Assembly: GCA_946803715.1 (NCBI GenBank)
Contig: CAMPET010000328.1
Coordinates: forward strand, 9,911-33,933
Source: Beroe ovata
Lineage: Eukaryota; Ctenophora; Nuda; Beroida; Beroidae
Direction: 5' to 3'
Length of the DNA: 24,023 bases
Both the position numbers and the translations under genes were made by a program. The notes below the pieces were generated by a model. It had not been told where the DNA came from. It did no database searches and was given only the letters and a program-made list of their open reading frames with translations. Positions within the stretch are counted from its first letter, which is position 1. Each line of letters begins with the position of its first letter. This document shows, one piece after another, positions 1-9,100 of the stretch.

Positions 1-79
1 AGTTTGAGTGAGCATTTGAGGATAGGTTGCAACGTGACCGATGCTATAGCAACCCGGTATCATAAGAGAGTATTGTCAG

Positions 80-155
80 GTTATCGAGTGTAAGCCGGGG
101 ACAAGTGAGGGAGAAAACGATGCTCAATGGTCAGCAGATGTCTTACAATGCACAC
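80..155 (+). CDS. Gene A exon 1: second half of a CCP module
   Basis: The acceptor AG is at 78-79 and the donor GTGAGT at 156. It encodes about 25 residues beginning V-I-E-C and ending in Q-W-S-A-D-V-L-Q-C-T, the Trp and last Cys of a CCP. Phase is 0 in, 1 out, as in other second-half exons here. The first half lies upstream of the window. Confidence 0.6.
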
Positions 156-3100
156 GTGAGTCTCGCAATGTATTATAGTATTATCGAGCTAGGTACAGGC
201 TACCGATGGAATTCGTTACAATGGATGACGTCACTGCCCAGCCACAATGTGTCCATAAATGGTAATGGGGTGTGTTTCACCATATATGGGCATTTCAGGG
301 ATAATGTGCCCGGACCCAGACCTGCCAAAGATTGACGATGATAAGAATGTCAAATATCCACTGAGCTGGAGAAGCGGACCAACGGTAGGATCATCTGATC
401 ATGAGATCTTACCGTAGAATTCCCCAAAGACATACCTAGATTAATGCTGCTATTTCTGCTTATAACAACAGAAAGTTGCAACACTCTCTGATAAGTTGAT
501 AGACCAGAGACCTACCTTTTTCTCTCTCTGGTCAAGAAAAACTACAAAACAAGTTGTTTTTCACGATTGTGTTTCAGGAAATTGACCCTTGGGATAACAA
601 ATGTGGTGACACCGCCGAGTTTGGGTGCGATACCTGTTACGAGAAGGTGGTGTCAAGTGACACCGAGTGTCAAGAAACTGGCACCTGGACACCATCGCCA
701 TCGTGTCAATGTGAGTAAAAGGGGGTGTCAATAGGACTGAAGGGGGTTAATGAGAGTATTCAGAGGTGGGGTTTTCAATAAAGGGTCGTGTTATTGTTTA
801 GAAAAGGGTTGGCATTTTGTCTCTCATCTCATGTGAAAGATTTTCTTCAGTCATAGCATCAGTGGTCATGTAAAAACTTATGCATGACACGTGTTTCAGT
901 GAGATACTGCGAAAATCCAAACACTCCGTCCCTCGACTATCCACTCGAGATCAAGGTAGAGAACAGAGCTTGTAATGACACCATCGAGTACCAGTGTAGG
1001 ACGAGGTGAGATATGACACCAGGGAGAATACGGGGCATCCTTATTCCCACAGACTGATACCATGACACCCCGTACAGATACCATGACAAACCAATCTCCC
1101 TACTGCTACTATGACAACCCTTACTGATACCATGGCAACCTTAAGAGATAACATGGCAAACCGTAGTGCTATCATGACACCAAGGACTGATACCATGGCA
1201 ACCCCGGCGTGTGAACGAGTAACCATGACAACCCCAGACCGGAAGACCCGATCGGAGCAGATTGTTACGACCTGGTCGGTAACAGTTCCAGCACATGTCA
1301 CGTGACTGATGATAATGCCATGCAATGGAGCAACTCCCGGCCATCGTGTGATATCAGACACTGTGACGCCCTGACAACAGAGGATTTGGCGGGAAATGGG
1401 TGGTACCAGTTCGATTATGCGGGAAAGTGAGTTGCGATCTATACAGCCTATCTTGAAAACCAAAGTACTCATTATAGCTAACAATCTCCCATTATACAAC
1501 AATTACGTATACAATGATTATATCCATCTTTCTCTAGTGAATCCATCCGGGTTGAGCTAACGAACGACGGTTCAAATAGCCCTACAGAATGCGGATCCCA
1601 AGTACAAGTGGTACGTGTTTTCATGGTTGTCATGGTAACATGATAAACCACAAGGAATTATTTTGTGACAACCTTCCCCTCTCACTCCAGGTCTGTGACG
1701 ATTGTTCGTATCTGTGTGGGGATGAATGGAGAACCTGCCAAGCAAACAAGGGATGGAGTGGGACAAGACCTCGGTGTGCGGGTTAGTAACTGTCAGTGCG
1801 GGTTAGTAACTGACAGTGCGGGTTAGTAACTGTCACTTGTCAGTGCAGGTTAGTAATTGACAGTGCGGGTTAGTAACTGTCAGTGAAGGTTAGTAATTGA
1901 CAGTGGTTAGTAGAGGTACCTGGTGCAGATTATTGTTTCTATCGCAACGCGAAATGCCTAGGATTCAAATCGTTGTCAATTGAATTAAAACATCCGACAC
2001 TTGAAACTAACCTGTGATTCTCAATCAAAGTTCCTATCTCTGCACCATTCCCAATCAGTTCGCAAGTGTGCCGTCCCGGATAACGCTGTTAACGAGACTC
2101 ACGCTGTGTACAGTCCATCACGTGACAGCTATCAGTGTGGGGAAGCTGTCACGTTCAGCTGTCAAGATGAGTGTCATGAGTATGTGGCAGGTGAGAAGTA
2201 ACAGAGGAGCACAGACATGTAAACAGTGGAGCACAGACAAACACATGAACAGACTAACACATGTAAACAGTGGAGCACAGACAAACACATGAACAGACTA
2301 ACACAAGAAAACGAGCACAGACAAAGACACATGAACAGACTAACACAGAAACACACTCTTGCCGTATCTCACATCAACACAGACACAAACAAGAAAACGA
2401 ACCAACAGAGGAACAAGGGCGTAGACAGACAGCCAGCCAGACAAAAGTAACAAACAAACGGACACACAGACAAACAAGCAAACAAACAAACACTTACCAA
2501 TCAGTGATCACACACATTCAGGCTCTGAGGAACACCGCTGTATTCCTGATAAGCCACAAGGAGCGAAGCCGACTGACAGTTCAGCAAAGTGGGAAGGCGA
2601 TGCTTTCTCCTGCACGAGTGAGTGAACCATCTGAATTATGAAAACCCCGAATCTTTGAGTCAAAAGAGTTCTTAAAATCAAATATTACCTATGTCGAATG
2701 GGACATTGACCACTTCATCTAATTCCAGCACCCATCCTTGAAAAGTTGGCATCATGATTATTTCGAACACGGTTCAAATAATAGCGTCACCATGACTCCC
2801 TTATCTTTCAGTCAAGGAGTGCCCCGCCTTGACAGCCCCTGATAACGGCAGCATCTCCACTACAAAAACCACGTGTGGCACACTAACCCTGGTCACATGT
2901 GACCCGTGTTACGAGCTAGTCGGGTCTAACGAACTCAAGTGTTTACCGAACAAAACGTGGACTCATGATATGCCGACTTGTGTTATGAAGACGTGTCCAA
3001 ATCCTGGGGAGCTACCAAATGGGAATGTGATTGCGCGCGCGGTAAATAAGTGTGGGGATAGAGTGGAGTACAGTTGTGATAAGTGTTTCTACCTTGAGGG

Positions 3101-6100
3101 GGAGAATGCGGCAACTTGTGAAACAGATAGGTGAGTGTATAAGTCACAAGATCATAATTCATATGTGCAGGGTTGCGTGATGTGTTGTCAGGTGCAATGT
3201 TAACACATGCTATAACTGCGATTAGGCACAAACAGCAATAACTGTTACCACAGCAACTGTCACCATGGAAACTGTTGTTGTCAGGTCATGGTCGAGTCCG
3301 GTACCCACGTGCACACAGTGGACATGCCCTGGTCGTGACCACCCTCGTCATGGTAACATATCCAGCACGGCTAAAACTCCCTGTGGCGGGCGTGTCGAGT
3401 ACACGTGTGATGACTGTTACCAGCTGGTTGGGGAGGGTGGTGCAGAGTGTCAGCATCAGGGGGCGTGGAGCGCGGAGCAGCCTGTGTGTGAACGTGAGTA
3501 GAGGGTAGGAGGGTTGGAGATGGGGGGGAGGTGGTAGTTCGGACGATAATGGCATAAATAGGGAGGGGGTTTGGTTGAACTGTACACAAAGGGGAGCCCT
3601 GACATCTCTCTAATCTTCTATACCTGAGATATACAGTGTGCAATTATCGCCTGAGTTGGCCAGTGGCTACGACACTGCCGGACAACACAGCTGACACCCC
3701 TCATTGTTACAATGACAACATGCCTCAGTTAAGACGTGCAGCCGGCCCACTGTACCTGACAACACTCGAATAGTCCCGGACAAAGACACCTACGACTGCG
3801 GCGACATTATCAAGGTTAGTTACAAGCCATGTACTGACTTCGCCAGACGTTACCACGGAATGGGAGCACACACCAAAAACATCAATTTCTGCCACATTGT
3901 TAACAGTTGTCACCATGGTAACAGGTGGAGTGTGACACGTGTTACGAGTGTACGGAGAAACAGAGTGTGCAGTGTTTGGACGGTGGGTGGGAGGGACCGG
4001 TACCTGAGTGTAACATCAAGACCTGCCAGCCCCCAGGTATAAACTACAGAATATCTGCTCACTTATTGCAGCACTGAATAGGCTTTGAATAATGAATAGG
4101 CCGGATTACGCGATGTTGACTTTGAGATTGCGCTTTACATGATAGCGCTGCAAGATGATATACCTACCAAAAAAATATTGTCTTGGGATAAATTATCCCA
4201 AAAACGTGAGAATAAGATAACATGCCGACTGCCGCTGCGTATATGATAGGCATAACGTGGCTGTGCAAGATATAACGTGACGTTTCCCCGGCCCGTAGGC
4301 CCTCTCCAGGTGGTAAAACGATCTGGATTACTGGAGGATGATGATGAGGGACCGGATAGTATCTCGTGGCCGGTAGAGGACCCTGGATACTTCAGGGACA
4401 CGGTAACTATTATACACGTGTGTGTGTGTGTGNTCAAGTACCGTCCTCGCGTCGTAGCCCAGGGAGACCGGGTACCAGACACCACCACCACCAGCCAGAC
4501 GATCTCCCTCCCATAGTGAACAAGGAAAGCCGGGGCCATGCCACTCCACCCCCAATTAGGGTCACATTCAACTTCAACAGCCAGAACAACAACCAGAACA
4601 GCAACAATAACAGCAACCATGTTGACAACAATATTAACAGGTATGTTTTGGATTCTTTTGTTCCGAGGAACTACACAATATAAACAATGTGCTCTCTTTC
4701 ACCATATCACATTTATCGCAACATCATCTACTGAATATCCGGTTTAATGAGGTATCTTGTAACAGTTTGTAATCTCATTGTGTAGTGTACACCACTGACT
4801 GACAATGTTTCTGTTTCCGGCCACAGCCACTAATTTTATCGTCTTGTTCGTTCCTTGCGAAACTTCCCCTCCTAGTTTTCCTAGCTCTCCTATTGGCTAT
4901 TTGTCCTTGCTGTAATTTATTACATGGTTATCGCATCACAGCATTTCTCTGTTACTCTTGACACTAATGTTACTCTTGACACCCCTGTTATTCTTGACAC
5001 CACTGCACTCGTTGACACCACTTTACCAACACACTGACACCACTCCACTTATTGACACCACTTTACCAACACACTGACACCACTCCATTCGTTGACACCA
5101 CTTCACTCACGGTTTATCGACAGTGAAGACGTGCTCTCAACCTGAGACACTGACTGAACATCTGGTAATCACTAACATGAATGACACCTACGCCTGCAAA
5201 GACACCATCAACTACGGCTGTGATGACACGTAAGATTGGAAAATGAGATGGTTGTCATGATAATCACATAGTTTACCTTGGTAAAGAATACAAAGTTTTC
5301 TCAATGAACAGACTAAATTCGCGTTGTATCCATGGACTTAGGGATAAACATTGGTTCTAGTGTAATGTCCCCTCAGTTGCTGGTCGCTAGAGGGTTCCCC
5401 TAAGCGAGAGTGTTCCCCAACAGTAGGGTCTAACATTACAACATGGACACCACAAAACCCACCTAAGTGCAAGAGTAAGTCAGGACACTCCAGTTACTTG
5501 AGTATGAATTGACACCTATTTTGATCTGTGACTTGACACCACACTCGTTCCCTCCAGTCAAAACCTGCCTGCCCCCCATCCTCGACGACCTTGTATCCGT
5601 GACTGGTCTTTACACGTGTAACTCCACAATCACCTTCTCCTGCCCGCCGTGCTATCGACTCGACGGCGCCAAAACTGCCACGTGTCTAGATATGGGGGAT
5701 TGGGACGTGGTCCCTCCCACGTGCGAAGCTGTGTGTTGCCCCGAGTTACCAGTGCTGCGAAGCGGGGATCCAAGCTACGATGTTGAGATCATGAGTTACA
5801 CCCACACTGTCCTGGGGGAGAGTCTACAAACTTTGATATGTGGTTCAGATCACGTGTGTCAGAAGGTGGATGTCACGTGCCAAGAGTGTTACGAGTACGT
5901 GACCGAGGCTGGTGACGTGTACAGCACGGCTCCCACGCGGGAATGCACGCACCCGGGAGTCTGGACAAACGTGGCGGAGCTCTGCACTCGGAAACAGTGT
6001 CCGGTGAGAGAGTTGACGAAGGAGCACCGAATCGCATACACCGAGCAAGGGATGGAGGATAGGGTGAGTTGCGGGGATAAAGTGGAGTTCCAGTGTGACG

Positions 6101-9100
6101 CGTGCCATGAAAATTTGGAGGGTGGCATGACGCAGGAGTGTCTCCCGACGAAGCAGTGGTCTCACCCTGACATCCCAACGTGTAGTCTCAAGGAATGTCC
6201 AGAACTCCCTTGGGTTCACGATAGCTGCTCATTCGGTGACAGTCAGCACCGAACTTGTGGCACAAGACGGCAGCTGGAGTGTGACAGCTGCTTCTACACG
6301 GACAAATGCCACCTGGACGACCCGAAGGACATTTCAATGACATGTGGCGTCAATAAGACGTGGCAGTGGCAGCAATCCGTTCCCGTGGTGAAGATAAAGA
6401 CATGCGACGCACCTCCGCATGTCGAGCACGCTTCGTTCGTCAGCGACGGAGACGGTTACACATGCGGACGGGTCGTTAAGTACGAGTGTGACGAATGTTA
6501 CGAGTTCGTAGCGGAGAGAGAGTGTAACTGTGCGACAGTAAGATGTGTCGGAGATGGAGCCAGTGATAACTGCACTCGTGGCACATGGGATGGAAAGTTC
6601 CCCGAGTGTACTCTCAAAACATGCGACCCGCTGGAAATCCCTGCGCACGCAACTGTTGTTGCCAATGGCAGCAATTGCTTAGCAACATTCCACATTGAGT
6701 GCGATGTTGGATACGAGCTTGTCGCCGGGGACCCCATCAGAACATGTCAAACTAACCAAGAATGGACAGGTTCCCCGCCTGTCTGTCAAATACGGAACTG
6801 TACACAACTTGACGCACCGCTCAACGGGGCTGTCTCGACAATGGACAGGCACTATGGGACTGTCGTGACCTTCTCCTGTGACGAGTGTTACACGTTCCCG
6901 GAGTCAATGACAGATCCGGAGGTCCTGATGGAAGTGTCCCACTATCCCAGGTTCGTACTGAGAATTCTACCGGATAATAGTAGACATATTATTGGGAAAG
7001 GGACCGTGCAGATTTTGTGAAGGTGAAACCAGCTTGAGCGCTTCAGATAATATCGAAAAGCACAATCAAGCAGCTCAAAACATATTTTGCAACCCTTAAT
7101 ACCCTCCGTCCAAATCTCGTATTCGCTGCGTTTTTCACAGGAAATGTGTTAACATGACACCACACGAATTCTCAGATACCACATACTAATGTGCGAGGCT
7201 CACGGCAACTGGAATGGCTCCGAACCTGTGTGTCAGAGGAAGTACTGCGGTAAACCACCGATTCCTGGTAACGCAGATCTGGTCGACTCAGATTTCTACT
7301 GTGGAGACGTCGTTGCTTACACTTGCAACACAGGTCAGTGATCACAGTGTTGGGGGAAGAGTTCTTGCCGAAACTGACTTTGGACTAAAATATGATATTA
7401 ACTTGAGTCAGAATCGTAGGATAAATCTGCAACAAATTTCGCATTTGTTCCGTCTCAGAAAGGACGAACCACATTTTCGAATCACCCAGGATACTTCCAA
7501 TCGGGCGGGACCAGGTCGAGAACATGCGGGACAGACTCCCAGTGGGACGGGTCCGACTTTGAGTGCAGCGTGAAAACGTGCGAAACACCGCGACACATTG
7601 ACAACGGCGAGTTTTCTCCCGTCCTGGACAGATATGTGTACAAGAGCTCGATCACGTACGACTGTGATTACTGTCATCAGGCAGTCGGCAAGCTTGAGAT
7701 CACGTGCGAAGACAAGTGAGTGGCCCCGATTTGGTGGAGTCAAGAAAGAATAAAAAAGAAGGTGCGGGTCACGAATCTCGATTTCGTTGAATCAGCTTAT
7801 TCAAATTTCTCATGAAATTTCAGCTCGGAAACGGATTCAACTCCGGATGCAAACTGGAAGCCTGAATCTCTGCCCACCTGTTCGAGAATTCAATGTCCAG
7901 ACTTCGAAACCCCACGTAATATTAAACTGAGCCCGATGAAACCACAGCTTGCCATATCAGATTGTGGCCAGGTGAGCTCTCTAAGTACTAAACTACTCCC
8001 CCTAAACTATCATGTGTTTAATGACTCCTTCTGCATGGTGGCAAATGCTGTACCTCTCAACGCTCTTGAAGCGAAGATGACTTTTAAAAGCTTTTAAAAC
8101 TAGAAACAAACTACAAACAAAAATTTCCCTCATCAGATAATAGATGCAGAATGTGACACTGGTTACCGGTTGGTGGGCCCGCATAAGACCATGTTTTGTC
8201 AGAGTGGGGGTGGGTGGTCAGGGGCCACGCCCACGTGCACTAGAATGTGTTGCCCTAGGCGACGGAGCTTGGAAAACGGTGATGTTGAACAGCTCAATGA
8301 TGCCCAGTGCTACGGGGATAAGGTCAAGTTAACTTGTGATAGGTGAGTGGGCGGGAATTGGAGGTGAGTGGGCAGTAGGTAGAGACGAGGTGGTTGAGTA
8401 CTGAGCAGTGAGCAGTGAGCACTGAGCACTGAGCAGTGAGCAGTGAGCAGTGAGTGGCGAGTAAGTAGGAAGGACGTATACGTGATGGGTGAGTTTGGAA
8501 GTGATCCCTCTTGTAGCTGGAGGAGGTGACACCAGCTATTCGCATTTTGATCACCTGACTCCACTCCCCGCAGCTGTCACGAGATGGTAACCCATGACAA
8601 CGAGGTGGTGTCACACGTCACTCACACGTGTGAAGCAGATGGTATGTGGAGTGAGGAGTTACCAAACTGTAGGAGAGTCAAATGTCCACGTATTCGCTTT
8701 GCAAAGGGCAGCTTTACTGATTCCAGTTACTCTGGATACTGTGGATCTACACGCACATTCACCTGTTACCAAGGTAAAGACACAACGGAAACTGCAATTA
8801 CTGTTACCAAGGTTATAAGCCCACAGATATATCAACTGTTTCTAAGGTAATAACACCACGGGATATATATGGCAACTGCTACCAAAGGTTCAAATAAGTC
8901 CGATGGGCGGATCAAGGGAGAATTAACGGTGGTTGCTATGGATCTGGGTAACTTGTTCTACAATTATGATAACTCTAACCACTCCTACCCCCTAGGATAC
9001 ACTCTCAAGGGAAGCGCTAGCATCACTTGTTTGGAATCAGGCCAGTGGTCGGCCCCGGCCCCAACATGTGAACCCAACTCTTGTCCGTCCACCGGACTGG

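Noticed and set aside
2226-2641. Overlapping open frames with H-E-Q-T-N-T repeats
   Set aside because: They are translations of the intronic minisatellite, not genes.
4560-4640. Asn-rich open stretch between AATTAG and GTATGT
   Set aside because: Its phases fit neither the preceding nor the following exon. It is a CAA/AAC simple sequence without CCP features.
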